A stretch of 42,142 nt of DNA from the NCBI RefSeq assembly GCF_900100015.1, contig NZ_FNDD01000040.1, positions 1 to 42,142 on the forward strand, read 5' to 3'. Shown here piece after piece: positions 1 through 7,948 of this stretch. Below the pieces are notes generated by a model. The model did not search any database, was not told the origin of the DNA, and saw only the letters and a program-made list of their open reading frames with translations. Source of the DNA: Vibrio xiamenensis. GTDB lineage: Bacteria > Pseudomonadota > Gammaproteobacteria > Enterobacterales > Vibrionaceae. Positions within the stretch are counted from its first letter, which is position 1. Every line of letters starts with the position of its first letter. The translations under genes and the position numbers were made by a program.

Positions 1-5
1 TTCAT
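1..5 (-). other. Possible start codon of a leftward gene cut by the window edge
   Basis: On the minus strand an ATG reads at 5-3, preceded by AAGGA about nine bases upstream (12-18 region), which is a normal ribosome binding site. Only two codons (Met-Lys/Asn) remain in the window, so the product cannot be named. The arrangement suggests that 6-160 is the promoter and leader of that gene. Confidence 0.35.
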
Positions 6-26
6 TTTTTTGATTCCTTATCATAC

Positions 27-46
27 GGTCTGTGTTGATACAGACC
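27..46. promoter_or_regulatory. 7-bp inverted repeat upstream of the left-edge gene
   Basis: GGTCTGT at 27-33 and ACAGACC at 40-46 form a perfect 7-bp inverted repeat with a 6-base spacer. It lies about 22 bases in front of the putative leftward start at position 5. It could be an operator or a small leader hairpin; nothing identifies the binding partner. Confidence 0.35.
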
Positions 47-164
47 TGTAGTAGAACTCAAAACCGATAAACAGTTCGCCAGTTTACGAAACTTTACAAT
101 TTGACCGTCAATTTCGAAAATAATTGTATGATTTACAGTCGCTTGGTTATGTTGAGCGCACAAA

Positions 165-188
165 AAAACGGGCCAATTGGCCCGTTTT
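165..188. terminator. Bidirectional rho-independent terminator
   Basis: A perfect 24-base palindrome: a GGGCC/GGCCC core flanked by A4C and GT4. This gives a GC stem with a U-tract in both directions. It sits downstream of the leftward amino-acid transporter operon and would end its transcript beyond the 8-bp repeat tract. Confidence 0.85.
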
Positions 189-215
189 CAATCATCAAGG
201 TTACTGGTTACACTT

Positions 216-281
216 GCCTTAAAGCCTTAAAGCCTTAAAGCCTTAAAGCCTTAAAGCCTTAAAGCCTTAAAGCCTTAAAGC
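216..281. repeat. 8-bp tandem repeat, eight perfect copies, overlapping a gene's stop codon
   Basis: The unit GCCTTAAA is repeated eight times without mismatch from 216 to 279, with two more matching bases. On the minus strand the tract begins at the last Leu codon and TAA of the transporter ATPase (275-277) and continues into its 3' untranslated region, ending about 28 bases before the terminator. Each unit carries a TAA on the minus strand. The unit is not a multiple of three, but the stop lies in the first copy, so changes in copy number would alter mRNA length and not the protein. Confidence 0.95.
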
Positions 282-1027
282 ACTTTAGCAAGGAACTGGC
301 GTAAACGCGGGTGTTCGCGTTTGTCGAAGACATTCTCTGGAGAGTCATCAACCAATAACACGCCGTCTTCCATAAACAGCACGCGGTCAGCCACTTCACG
401 GGCAAAGCCCATTTCGTGAGTCACGATAACCATGGTCATGCCTTCTTTGGCAAGCGATTTAATAACATCCAACACTTCGCCGACCATTTCTGGGTCAAGC
501 GCAGACGTTGGTTCATCGAACAACATCAAATCTGGCTTCATCGCCAACGCGCGAGCAATCGCTACACGCTGCTGTTGACCACCCGATAAATGCGACGGGT
601 AGTTGTTCATGCGCTCTTCCAAACCAACACGTTTGATCAGTTGCTTCGCGTCTTGTTCCACTTCGGCTTTCGGGCGATTTGCCACTTTCAGCGGCGCAAG
701 CATCACATTACCAAGCGCGGTTTTGTGTGGAAACAGGTTAAAGCTTTGAAACACCATACCGACGTTTTGGCGCAGTACGTTGATGTCCGTGGTCTTGGCG
801 TACATGTCAAAACCATCAACAATAATGGTACCAGAAGAAATTTCTTCAAGCTGGTTGAGGGTGCGCAAGAACGTCGATTTGCCTGAGCCTGATGGGCCGA
901 TGATCGCCACAACTTCGCCACGTTTGACGGTGGTTGAAACGGACTTCAGTGCATGACAGCCATTTGGATAATATTTATCGACATTGCTGGCGTAAACCAT
1001 ATCAACGCCGTTGTATTCGTTAGTCAC
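275..1027 (-). CDS. Polar amino-acid ABC transporter ATPase (GlnQ/HisP family)
   Basis: This 250-residue cytoplasmic ATPase powers uptake of an amino acid through the adjacent permease. It has the complete ABC set: Walker A GPSGSGKS at about residues 44-51, Q-loop FQSFNLFP, signature LSGGQQQR, Walker B LMLFDEP and the switch histidine in THEMGF. The LFP and HEMGF wording is typical of the polar amino-acid (PAAT) branch. It is the last gene of a three-gene leftward operon and overlaps the permease gene by 8 bases, so the two are translationally coupled. Its stop codon is embedded in an 8-bp tandem repeat. The substrate (Gln, His, Arg, cystine or other) cannot be told from the ATPase. Confidence 0.93.
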   Translation of the reverse strand: MTNEYNGVDMVYASNVDKYYPNGCHALKSVSTTVKRGEVVAIIGPSGSGKSTFLRTLNQLEEISSGTIIVDGFDMYAKTTDINVLRQNVGMVFQSFNLFPHKTALGNVMLAPLKVANRPKAEVEQDAKQLIKRVGLEERMNNYPSHLSGGQQQRVAIARALAMKPDLMLFDEPTSALDPEMVGEVLDVIKSLAKEGMTMVIVTHEMGFAREVADRVLFMEDGVLLVDDSPENVFDKREHPRLRQFLAKVL

Positions 1028-1967
1028 TGGCAGATAACCTCTTCTCTAAACGTTGAATAGCCCAAGACAATGTTCCGGTCACAACCAAATAGAGCGCTGC
1101 AACGGTGAACCACACCTCAAACGGTGCGAAACTGCCACTGACGACTTCGCGTCCGGCTTTGGTCAAGTCGGTAATCGAAATAACCGAAACCAGTGAAGAG
1201 TCTTTGATTAGGTTAATAAATTGTCCAGCAAGAGGAGGCAAGGTACGTTTTAGCGCTTGAGGCAACACCACGTACATCATGGCTTTCGGGTAGGTCATAC
1301 CCAGTGAGCGCGCCGCTTCCATCTGCCCGGGTGGAATCGACTGAATCCCGGCTCGAACGATTTCAGCAACATACGCGCCAGTAAACACCGAAAGTGCGAC
1401 CACACCTGCGGTAAAGCGGTCAAAGTCGAGTACGGTGCCAATGAAAAAGTAAACGATAAAAATTTGCACCAGCAAAGGTGTGCCGCGTATCAATTCCACA
1501 TAGGTGAGGGATAAATCGCGAGCGGTCTGGTTTTTAGCAACCCGCATTAAACCAAATACTAAACCGAGCACAATGGCGAAAAACAGTGAGATGAAGGATA
1601 TCTTTATCGTCACCCAAAGACCGGTTGCAATCGGCCCAAATTGCCAGTTGTTCAATTTGGCTACGGCGTCACCTTGGAAAATTAAGTCGCCATCGCGAAC
1701 TGTTAAAGTAGTGTATTTCTCAATAACTTGCGGTGTATCGCCGTTATCGAATTCTATGACTAAACGGCCGTCTTGAACTTGCGCTGTGCCGTCACCGGTT
1801 GCACGAATTTCCTGCATTTCGGTGTTGACCACGTAAGGCCACAAACGGTCCCAATGCCAGTTGTAATTGATGCTGCGCCCGGCAAAATAAATTGCGCTCA
1901 CCAATATGGCCATGATCAGAACGTAAACTAAATGTCCGACCCAAGTTGAGGATTTTGACTGCATCAC
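1020..1967 (-). CDS. Polar amino-acid ABC transporter permease (HisM/GlnP family)
   Basis: A 315-residue inner-membrane permease. An N-terminal membrane segment (about residues 10-30) is followed by an unusual hydrophilic stretch (about 35-110) that should lie in the periplasm. The canonical BPD-type permease core with about five membrane segments follows. The EAA loop that docks the ATPase is visible near residue 220 as EAARSLGMTYPKAMMYVVLP. Only one permease gene is present, so a homodimer is expected. Known PAAT permeases are often about 220-240 residues; the extra length is the N-terminal periplasmic insertion. It lies between the binding-protein gene (72-base gap) and the ATPase gene (8-base overlap). 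Confidence 0.92.
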   Translation of the reverse strand: MMQSKSSTWVGHLVYVLIMAILVSAIYFAGRSINYNWHWDRLWPYVVNTEMQEIRATGDGTAQVQDGRLVIEFDNGDTPQVIEKYTTLTVRDGDLIFQGDAVAKLNNWQFGPIATGLWVTIKISFISLFFAIVLGLVFGLMRVAKNQTARDLSLTYVELIRGTPLLVQIFIVYFFIGTVLDFDRFTAGVVALSVFTGAYVAEIVRAGIQSIPPGQMEAARSLGMTYPKAMMYVVLPQALKRTLPPLAGQFINLIKDSSLVSVISITDLTKAGREVVSGSFAPFEVWFTVAALYLVVTGTLSWAIQRLEKRLSASD

Positions 1968-2039
1968 TCAGATTCTCTTTATGTTTTATAAATGAACTGG
2001 GCAACCTAAGTTGCCCAGTTGTGGCGTTAAGGTCGGCAA

Positions 2040-2846
2040 TTACTGCACGTCTTGTAGCCAGCTGTCGTTTTTGAACCACTTGTCGTAGATACGATCGTAA
2101 GTGCCGTCGCCTTTAATTTGGCGTAGGTAGTTGTTCAAGAAGTTCAGGAAGTTAGGATCGTCTTGACGAATTGCCCAACCAAGAGGCTCATAAGTGAAAG
2201 GCTGTGCTAGGTGATCCACTTTGCCTTTGTTTTGAGATGCGTAAATCGCGTTGTATGGGAAGTCATACACAAATGCGTCTGCTTTACCGCTAGAAACTTG
2301 CAATGCTGCGTCGATTTCTGTGTCGTAAAGGTCAAGTTTCGCTTTTGGAATGTACTTTTTCGCCGCTTCAGCACCAGTTGTGCCAAGTTTGGTTGCGATA
2401 GTGTATTTCGGATCGTTCAGATCTTTATAGCTTTTCACTGTGCCAGCCAGTTTAGGCGAAATGATCGCTGATTGGCCGATGACAATGTACGGGTCAGCAA
2501 AGTTAACTTTCAGGTTACGCTCTGCAGTGATGGTCATGCCACCCATGATGATGTCACATTTGCCTGTCTGTAGCGCTGGAATAATCCCATCCCATGCTGT
2601 ATTGACTGGAGTAAACTTAACGCCCATTGCGCGCGCCATCTGTTTACCAACATCAATATCAAAACCAATAAAACGACCGTCTTTGGTTTTCATTTCGAAC
2701 GGCATATAACCCGCATCGAAACATACTTTCAACTCACCTGTGTCTAAAACATTTTCAAGAGCTGATTTTGCCATTGCTTGAGTGGCGCCAAATAGCGAGC
2801 AAGCAAGCACAAGACCAGAAGCGGTAGATTTAATGAAACTTTTCAT
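2040..2846 (-). CDS. Periplasmic amino-acid-binding protein (SBP_bac_3)
   Basis: This is the substrate-binding subunit of the transporter encoded just downstream, 268 residues. The start at 2846 is chosen because AAGGG lies a few bases upstream and the protein then begins with a clear Sec signal peptide (MKSFIKSTASG... ending near TQAMA, about residue 26). The reading frame is open for another 47 codons upstream, but these look non-coding. Family features include GELKVCFDAGYMPFE at the start of the mature protein, FIGFDIDVGKQMA and the DIIMGGMTIT hinge region, all typical of PF00497. No lipobox cysteine is present, so it should be free in the periplasm. The ligand is not determinable by eye. 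Confidence 0.92.
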   Translation of the reverse strand: MKSFIKSTASGLVLACSLFGATQAMAKSALENVLDTGELKVCFDAGYMPFEMKTKDGRFIGFDIDVGKQMARAMGVKFTPVNTAWDGIIPALQTGKCDIIMGGMTITAERNLKVNFADPYIVIGQSAIISPKLAGTVKSYKDLNDPKYTIATKLGTTGAEAAKKYIPKAKLDLYDTEIDAALQVSSGKADAFVYDFPYNAIYASQNKGKVDHLAQPFTYEPLGWAIRQDDPNFLNFLNNYLRQIKGDGTYDRIYDKWFKNDSWLQDVQ

Positions 2847-3014
2847 AATATCCCTTATAAAAATATTGTTATTTTGTTGTGTTTCTTCCGATGACATAGA
2901 TTGATTCATCAACCTCTGAAAACCGCAAATATAGTTATTGGTTATCAGAAGTTGCAGATAATGCGACACAATATGGCAATATTTCAAGCGTATTTTGAAT
3001 TTATAGCTAGTTCG

Positions 3015-3043
3015 CTCAGATAAAAATGCATCTTTTATCTGAG
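3015..3043 (-). terminator. AT-rich hairpin over the stop codon of the PLP-enzyme gene
   Basis: CTCAGATAAAA (3015-3025) and TTTTATCTGAG (3033-3043) form a perfect 11-bp stem with a 7-base loop that includes the stop codon of the leftward PLP-enzyme gene. The stem is AT-rich and no long U-tract follows on the minus strand. It is therefore a weak terminator or an mRNA-stabilising 3' hairpin. Confidence 0.4.
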
Positions 3044-4264
3044 TAAATGCGCTAGATCCCGAATCAAATCTTTGGGTGATTCTAAGCCAATCGATAGCCG
3101 AATCACTCCTTTTCCTGCATCGTTACAAAACCGAGCTCGTTGCTCTGGTGTAAAGCGATAGGTCGATGAATCCAGGTCGTCTGTCCTCATCGCAACCGCT
3201 AGGCTGCGCTGATGACCAATTGAAAACGCGTAATCAAATATTGCTGCTTCGCTGGCAAAACGCTGCTCAATCAAATCCATATCATCCACTTGCAATGCAA
3301 TAATGCCGCCAAAAAAGTCCATCTGCTGTTTAGCGAGTGAAAATTGGTGATGAGACTCAAGTCCGGGATAGAGCACACGGCGCACTCGCGGCTGTTGTTC
3401 GAGCCAGCACGCAATCTCTAATGCTGAATCACACAGGGTTTTCATGCGCGGGTAAAGAGTTTCCATACCGCGCATAATCAGCCAAGCGCTTTGCGCTGAG
3501 AGTGCTGCGCCAAGATACGCGCCAGCCATGGCTCGAATAGGCTTGAGTAACGCTTTGGAGCCAAGTATCACGCCGCCCAATACGTCGCCATGACCATTAA
3601 TAAACTTGGTTAACGAGTGAATTACAATATCGGCGCCTAAGGTGATTGGTCGAGTGATGACTGGCGTTGAAAATGTGGAATCGGCGCTGAGTAACACATT
3701 GTGTGCTTTGAGTAAGGTTGAGAGGCTTTGAATGTCGGTAAGACGCAGCAGCGGATTACACGGCGTTTCAATATGCACCAGTTTTGTGTTCTCTTTTAGT
3801 GCGTTTTGCACAGATACTGTGCAGTTGGTGTCAATAATTGAGACTTCAATTCCATAGCGCGGCAGCATTTGGGTCGCAAACTCAAACACGCCCGCATAAC
3901 AAACATCACTAATGATCAGATGGTCACCAGCTTTAAGCAGTGACAAAAACAGCCCTGATATCGCGGCCATTCCCGATGCGGTGGCAAGGGCATCTTCGGC
4001 GTGTTCTAGCGCGCAAAGCCGCTGTTCAAGTAAGCGCACGGTTGGGTTGGTCCAGCCCGCATATAGAAACGGCGCATCGGTGACATCGTCGATTCCCTGC
4101 GCCGAAAACGCGCCTTGGTCAGGCGAAAAGCTGTGATTGACCGACATAACGATATTTGGCGCAATCGCGTTGGTGTGTGGGTCGGCAACCACGTTTGCAT
4201 GCAGCGCTTGGGTTTCAGGCTTGAGGCTGGTCAAATGGCGTTTTTTCGGATCATCGTAGTGCAT
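3035..4264 (-). CDS. Cys/Met-metabolism PLP-dependent enzyme (trans-sulfuration family)
   Basis: 409 residues, the usual family length. The PLP lysine is K220 in HSLTKFINGHGD. D195 (SADSTFSTP) should pair with the pyridine nitrogen, and Y123 in VCYAGVF should stack on the ring. Members catalyse gamma- or beta-elimination/replacement on cystathionine, methionine or homoserine esters, so this could be a methionine gamma-lyase or a cystathionine gamma-synthase/lyase type. One oddity is that the usual Tyr-x-Arg phosphate-binding motif (YSR..NPT) reads YAGWTNPT (residues 68-75), with Gly where Arg is expected. The gene is divergent from an Lrp/AsnC regulator (145-base intergenic), an arrangement known for lyases such as MdeA/MdeR and suggestive of amino-acid-responsive control. 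The exact reaction is unassigned. Confidence 0.85.
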   Translation of the reverse strand: MHYDDPKKRHLTSLKPETQALHANVVADPHTNAIAPNIVMSVNHSFSPDQGAFSAQGIDDVTDAPFLYAGWTNPTVRLLEQRLCALEHAEDALATASGMAAISGLFLSLLKAGDHLIISDVCYAGVFEFATQMLPRYGIEVSIIDTNCTVSVQNALKENTKLVHIETPCNPLLRLTDIQSLSTLLKAHNVLLSADSTFSTPVITRPITLGADIVIHSLTKFINGHGDVLGGVILGSKALLKPIRAMAGAYLGAALSAQSAWLIMRGMETLYPRMKTLCDSALEIACWLEQQPRVRRVLYPGLESHHQFSLAKQQMDFFGGIIALQVDDMDLIEQRFASEAAIFDYAFSIGHQRSLAVAMRTDDLDSSTYRFTPEQRARFCNDAGKGVIRLSIGLESPKDLIRDLAHLLR

Positions 4265-4309
4265 AATTAGTCAAATCAATTTATAAAAAAGAGTTAAGAC
4301 TATTGTGCC

Positions 4310-4327
4310 TTTCCCTCAATGGGGAAA
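4310..4327. promoter_or_regulatory. Candidate Lrp-type operator between divergent genes
   Basis: TTTCCC and GGGAAA at 4310-4315 and 4322-4327 form an inverted repeat with a 6-base spacer, about 50 bases from the PLP-enzyme start and 80 from the regulator start. Lrp/AsnC proteins bind short AT-flanked imperfect palindromes in such positions, so this is a reasonable operator candidate. The assignment is inferred from position and symmetry alone. Confidence 0.35.
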
Positions 4328-4409
4328 ATCCGCTATTCTTGCGCCGGTGCGCGGCGAACTGCGCATTTTGAGTTTGGATTTGCACAATATCGGCGTGAGT
4401 ACAGCGTGA

Positions 4410-4874
4410 ATGGTTCTAGATAGTTTTGATAAGAAAATTTTGCAGTTGCTGCAGCGCAACTGTCGCCTAGCGAGCGAAGAGATTGGCGCTCAGGTTGGGT
4501 TATCGCCTTCGGCAGTACAACGACGGATTAAAAAGCTCAGAGAAGAAGGGGCGATCGAAGCTGAGGTGGCGGTTATCCCAGCGCAATATTCGGCGCATGG
4601 CATGAGCTTTGTCGCTGGAATTGAAATTGAGCGAGACAACTACGCGGTATTAAATGATTTAAAGCGCTGGGCGCAGCAGCAGGAATGCATTCAGCAGATG
4701 TTTTACGTCACAGGCGATGTTGATTTAATGCTGGTGGTCACCGCGCAAACCCCAAAACATTATGATGGGTTTATCGAACAGCTGATGGCGCGCTATCCGC
4801 AAATTAAACGCGTCACCACCAATGTCGTCATTGATACACCGAAAAAGAGCCTTTTTCTCCCAGTGGAAGAGTGA
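4410..4874 (+). CDS. Lrp/AsnC-family transcriptional regulator
   Basis: 154 residues, the standard size. The N-terminal winged helix (about 3-60) carries the family signature LDSFDKKILQLLQRNCR and the recognition helix LSPSAVQRRIKKLREEG. The C-terminal RAM/effector domain (about 68-150) includes the FYVTGDVDLMLVV strand and ends with NVVIDTPKKSLFLPV. It probably senses an amino acid and controls the divergent PLP enzyme, by analogy with BkdR/MdeR-type local regulators. The ribosome binding site is weak. An inverted repeat covers its stop codon. Confidence 0.93.
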   Translation: MVLDSFDKKILQLLQRNCRLASEEIGAQVGLSPSAVQRRIKKLREEGAIEAEVAVIPAQYSAHGMSFVAGIEIERDNYAVLNDLKRWAQQQECIQQMFYVTGDVDLMLVVTAQTPKHYDGFIEQLMARYPQIKRVTTNVVIDTPKKSLFLPVEE

Positions 4875-4907
4875 CTGCTCTTCCACTGTAGCGATATTTA
4901 AATATCG
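4861..4907 (+). terminator. Hairpin over the regulator stop codon, followed by a second palindrome
   Basis: CAGTGGAAGAG (4861-4871) pairs perfectly with CTCTTCCACTG (4878-4888) around a 6-base loop containing the TGA stop. A 16-base palindrome (CGATATTTAAATATCG, 4892-4907) follows immediately. No T-tract follows the first stem, so it is not a textbook terminator. From here to the next gene start (5172) the DNA is strongly AT-rich and holds no open frame I can support. Confidence 0.5.
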
Positions 4908-5171
4908 GGCGATGAGAGCGAAGAATTATTTGTATTCTATAAGAATAAATTACCATATTGGATATTTATAAATCTCTTATTATTTTTAATGTAATTATTT
5001 TTCTGGAATAATATTATTATATGAAGTAGTTAACACTTTTTATTTAACTCCTATCTGATATTCCCTATTTGTAACGCGATTAATTGATTGTTATCGAGAA
5101 AAATATCACGATAAATATGATTAAAGTTTAATTTTAATTATCTAAATAGCGTTATAAAAAAGGAGCTTGCT

Positions 5172-5501
5172 ATGAGTTTAAGTACAATTCGTGAAGCGAT
5201 TAGCAAAAAAGTAACGATTACTTTCGAATATAATAAAACAGGAAAAATTCTCGGGCAAAGAGTTGGGAATCCACATGCTGTTTTCATTATGCGTAGGAAA
5301 GATGGTTCTGAGTCGACGAAAGTTCATATTTATCAGACCGGAGGGGTAAGTGATAGCGCTCAAGTTTTACCTGATTTTAGAACTTTTGATCTTCTTGAAC
5401 TAACAAATGTTTCTATTGTAGAGCCAGCCCAACAATTTCAAATTTCAGACAAATACAACCCTGAGTGGCAAGGTTATACTTTTACGATAGCGAAGGTCTA
5501 A
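5172..5501 (+). CDS. Small WYL-like domain protein, partner of a Shedu nuclease
   Basis: 109 residues with a strong AAGGAG ribosome binding site (about 5160-5165). It resembles a stand-alone WYL (Sm-fold) domain: an N-terminal helix REAISKK, a strand ITFEYN, the turn NPHAVFI (residues 33-39), and FRTFDLLEL near residues 69-77, corresponding to the R-x-F-x-L end of WYL domains. The W-Y-L triplet itself is not conserved. There is no DNA-binding helix-turn-helix, so it is unlikely to be a repressor alone. WYL domains bind nucleic acid or nucleotide ligands and are common in defence loci. The stop is one base from the start of the Shedu gene, so the two are translationally coupled. AT-rich base use unlike the flanks suggests transfer. 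The family call is inferential. Confidence 0.7.
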   Translation: MSLSTIREAISKKVTITFEYNKTGKILGQRVGNPHAVFIMRRKDGSESTKVHIYQTGGVSDSAQVLPDFRTFDLLELTNVSIVEPAQQFQISDKYNPEWQGYTFTIAKV

Positions 5502-5502
5502 T

Positions 5503-6474
5503 ATGAGTATCGACCATACATTTGAAATAGGCGCTGATGTGTCAAGTCAAATATACCTAAATATTTCTGGCGTTGACCAAAATGGAGATCTAGCGATTGC
5601 TTCGGCAAGTATTTATGCTTTCGATAGTGAAACTGGTGTTGGGAAATTCACTTGTAACTTACCATTGGCAAAATTATCAGAGCTTTATCATCACCTGTCA
5701 AAGTACAGTATGGTCGTTAATTCAGAATCAACATCTATTGGAAAGTTTGTCGAAATTGCTGAAAGCCAGAGTGAAATTATTTCCTTTCTTTCAAGTTCGT
5801 CGACAGAATCTTTGATACCTGCACTCAAGCACATAGTTAGTGACCGTCTTTCACATGATGATATCAATACAATCTTAGGAAGGCGTGAATCATTGGCAGA
5901 GTATAAGCAGATGCTAGTTGATGCAGATTCATATCAAGAAGCTGACTGGCAAAGGTTCTTCGAAAGAAATGAATGGATTTTTGGATATGGTCTCACATAT
6001 AAATATATAACTATCTTGCAACGAGAAGCTCACGTTTCAAGTACTGATTTAAACGGAGCAAATGACGTAATCACAGACTTTCTTCTGTCTGACAGCCGGT
6101 TTACTAAAATTGTTGAACTCAAAACGCCAAAGACGGCGTTATTTGAGCAGAGGCGAAATAGAGCTGACTCTTGGCGGTTATCCACTGCGTTAACAGATGC
6201 TGTAAGTCAGATTTTAGCGCAAAAAGCTAACTGGGAAATTGAGGGGGCGGGACTCAATTACACGGCTGAAGGTGAGCTCATTCATGAAGGAACATATGAC
6301 GTAGAGTGTATTTTGGTTATAGGTAGTCATTCAGATATTGAAGGTTCAGCACGTGAAAAGGCTATGAAATCAAAAACATTAGAGTTATATAGACGAAATT
6401 TGCGGTGTATTGAAATACTCACTTATGATGAACTTTTTGAACGAGCAAAATATATAGTTGAAGGTGCGCGATAA
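5503..6474 (+). CDS. Shedu-type (DUF4263) anti-phage nuclease
   Basis: 323 residues. The C-terminal half matches the SduA/DUF4263 PD-(D/E)XK fold: ADWQRFFERNEWIFGYGL (about 147-164) is the family's helix-turn signature. D192 (ITDFLLS), E205 and K207 in IVELKTPKT form the D...ExK catalytic set, and Q236 in DAVSQI follows in the trailing helix. The N-terminal half (1-130) is a family-variable region, predicted beta-rich then helical, that may sense the trigger. Shedu is a known single-gene anti-phage system. Here it follows a WYL-like gene with a one-base gap, which suggests a two-component version. The gene lies in an AT-rich insert between the Lrp gene and the 3' end of the purine operon. Confidence 0.87.
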   Translation: MSIDHTFEIGADVSSQIYLNISGVDQNGDLAIASASIYAFDSETGVGKFTCNLPLAKLSELYHHLSKYSMVVNSESTSIGKFVEIAESQSEIISFLSSSSTESLIPALKHIVSDRLSHDDINTILGRRESLAEYKQMLVDADSYQEADWQRFFERNEWIFGYGLTYKYITILQREAHVSSTDLNGANDVITDFLLSDSRFTKIVELKTPKTALFEQRRNRADSWRLSTALTDAVSQILAQKANWEIEGAGLNYTAEGELIHEGTYDVECILVIGSHSDIEGSAREKAMKSKTLELYRRNLRCIEILTYDELFERAKYIVEGAR

Positions 6475-6663
6475 GAATTTTTTCTAACAAAGTCTTTAAG
6501 AATTACTAGTAACACGTGGTATCAATGAGTTTATTCTGACTTCTTCTCCGTGAAGAGTTGTTAAGAAAAATTGGAACTGCTGGTAATCCTAATAACGTAA
6601 AACACAACAAATACACCGCGCGATTCTAAAATGTTTTTATTAATTAAATCAATTCTTACACAA

Positions 6664-6689
6664 AAAAAGCCATCTAACGATGGCTTTTT
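6664..6689. terminator. Bidirectional rho-independent terminator
   Basis: AAAAAGCCATC (6664-6674) and GATGGCTTTTT (6679-6689) form an 11-bp stem with a 4-base loop and U-tracts in both directions. It ends the leftward purine-catabolism operon after puuD and can stop the rightward Shedu transcript. The 190 bases between the Shedu stop and this site hold no gene I can support. Confidence 0.85.
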
Positions 6690-6715
6690 GTTTATAGCTC
6701 GATGACGCTAAGCGA

Positions 6716-7948
6716 TTACTGAATTTGGCTTAATGCCTGTTTTAATTCTTGGCGTTCTTCATCGGTCATTTGGGTTTTATTCATAAATGGCATATCACCA
6801 TTATCGACCGCGCGGGTAATAATATGCGATTTCCAGCGCTCGATATCCTGCCAATTATCAAATTGCACACCACTTGGCGCTGCTTTAAATACATCATCGG
6901 TTGGTGTGGCGCTGTGACAGCTTGAACAGCGTTTGGCAATAATGTGCTGCGCGATTTGTTGCGGCGCAGCGTCAGCGGTCAGAGTTTGGCTTTCCGCCGC
7001 TGGCGCTTTTTCAAGGGTAGTCGCCGTTGGCATTTTCTCGGTGGCTTGCCAGCTAATCACAATCGCTAATAAGAACATTGCTGTGCCGCCGTAAACCAGC
7101 ACATCCGGTTTTTGCTGACCAGAATGTTTGAGGTTGAAATAGTGGCGAATGTAGGCGCTGATCACCATGATAAGTAGGCCAACCAACCAGCTTGCCGGGT
7201 GCTGATAAATCATCGGGTAGTGATTGCTGATCATCAGGAAAATCACTGGCAGGGTGAAGTAGTTGTTATGGATTGAACGGCGTTTGCCTTCAAGGCCAGG
7301 CGCAGGATCAACCTCTTCGCCCGCCGCCACTTGCGCGACCATTTTGTGCTGACCTGGAATGATTTTGTGGAACACGTTATTGACCATGATCGAGCCAATT
7401 AAAGCGCCCATATGGATAAACGCGCCGCGACCACTAAAGATATGGGTAAAGCCGTAAAAGAACAGCCCGCCAAATACGATGATCGCGCCAACAAATGCCG
7501 CTTTCGATTTACTCAGTGGCGAGCGCAGCAAACCTTCATACACCACCACGCCAAGCAAAATGCCTAACACGCCAAGTGAGATCGCTTGCGCAGAGCTCAG
7601 TTCCATCACGCGCGGGTCAATCAAATAGGCTTGAGCGTTGAAGTAGTACATCCAGATCATCAGAGTCGAACCGGTGATCCAAGTGGTGTAGGCTTCCCAT
7701 TTAAACCAGTGTAGTTTTTCTGGCATCTGTTCTGGGCCGACTTTGTATTTGGCGATTTCGTAAAAGCCGCCGCCGTGAACCGACCAAAGGTCACCTTTGA
7801 TGCCTTTATCTTGCTTCCATTTTGGTGGTGTTTCTAAGCTATTGTCTAACCATGCGAAGTAAAAACTTGCGCCTATCCATGCAATGCCACAGATTACATG
7901 AAACCATTTGATAAAGAGCGCAAACCATTCGTAGAGTTGTGGCCACAT
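6716..7948 (-). CDS. puuD: Membrane urate oxidase PuuD with cytochrome c domain
   Basis: 410 residues. PuuD oxidises urate to 5-hydroxyisourate in the inner membrane and passes electrons to the respiratory chain instead of making peroxide like soluble uricase. The N-terminal ~310 residues hold about eight membrane segments, starting with the family motif WFHVICGIAWIGASFYF. The last 75 residues are a periplasmic cytochrome c with heme motif CSSCH (C341-H345) and a likely axial Met in DMPFM. The start is supported by AAGGAA eight bases upstream, which lies inside the 3' end of guaD; the two genes overlap by 55 bases. The product feeds UraH and UraD, encoded upstream in the same operon. Confidence 0.93.
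   Translation of the reverse strand: MWPQLYEWFALFIKWFHVICGIAWIGASFYFAWLDNSLETPPKWKQDKGIKGDLWSVHGGGFYEIAKYKVGPEQMPEKLHWFKWEAYTTWITGSTLMIWMYYFNAQAYLIDPRVMELSSAQAISLGVLGILLGVVVYEGLLRSPLSKSKAAFVGAIIVFGGLFFYGFTHIFSGRGAFIHMGALIGSIMVNNVFHKIIPGQHKMVAQVAAGEEVDPAPGLEGKRRSIHNNYFTLPVIFLMISNHYPMIYQHPASWLVGLLIMVISAYIRHYFNLKHSGQQKPDVLVYGGTAMFLLAIVISWQATEKMPTATTLEKAPAAESQTLTADAAPQQIAQHIIAKRCSSCHSATPTDDVFKAAPSGVQFDNWQDIERWKSHIITRAVDNGDMPFMNKTQMTDEERQELKQALSQIQ

Noticed and set aside
216..281. CRISPR-like or REP array
   Set aside because: The units are 8 bp, contiguous and without spacers, so this is a simple tandem repeat.
2847..2987. 47-codon N-terminal extension of the amino-acid-binding protein
   Set aside because: It would bury the signal peptide inside the protein; the downstream ATG has a good ribosome site and a signal peptide immediately after it.
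4875..5171. Possible small RNA or short gene in the AT-rich gap
   Set aside because: No open frame with a ribosome site and no stable GC hairpin beyond the two palindromes at the Lrp 3' end; low GC alone is not evidence.
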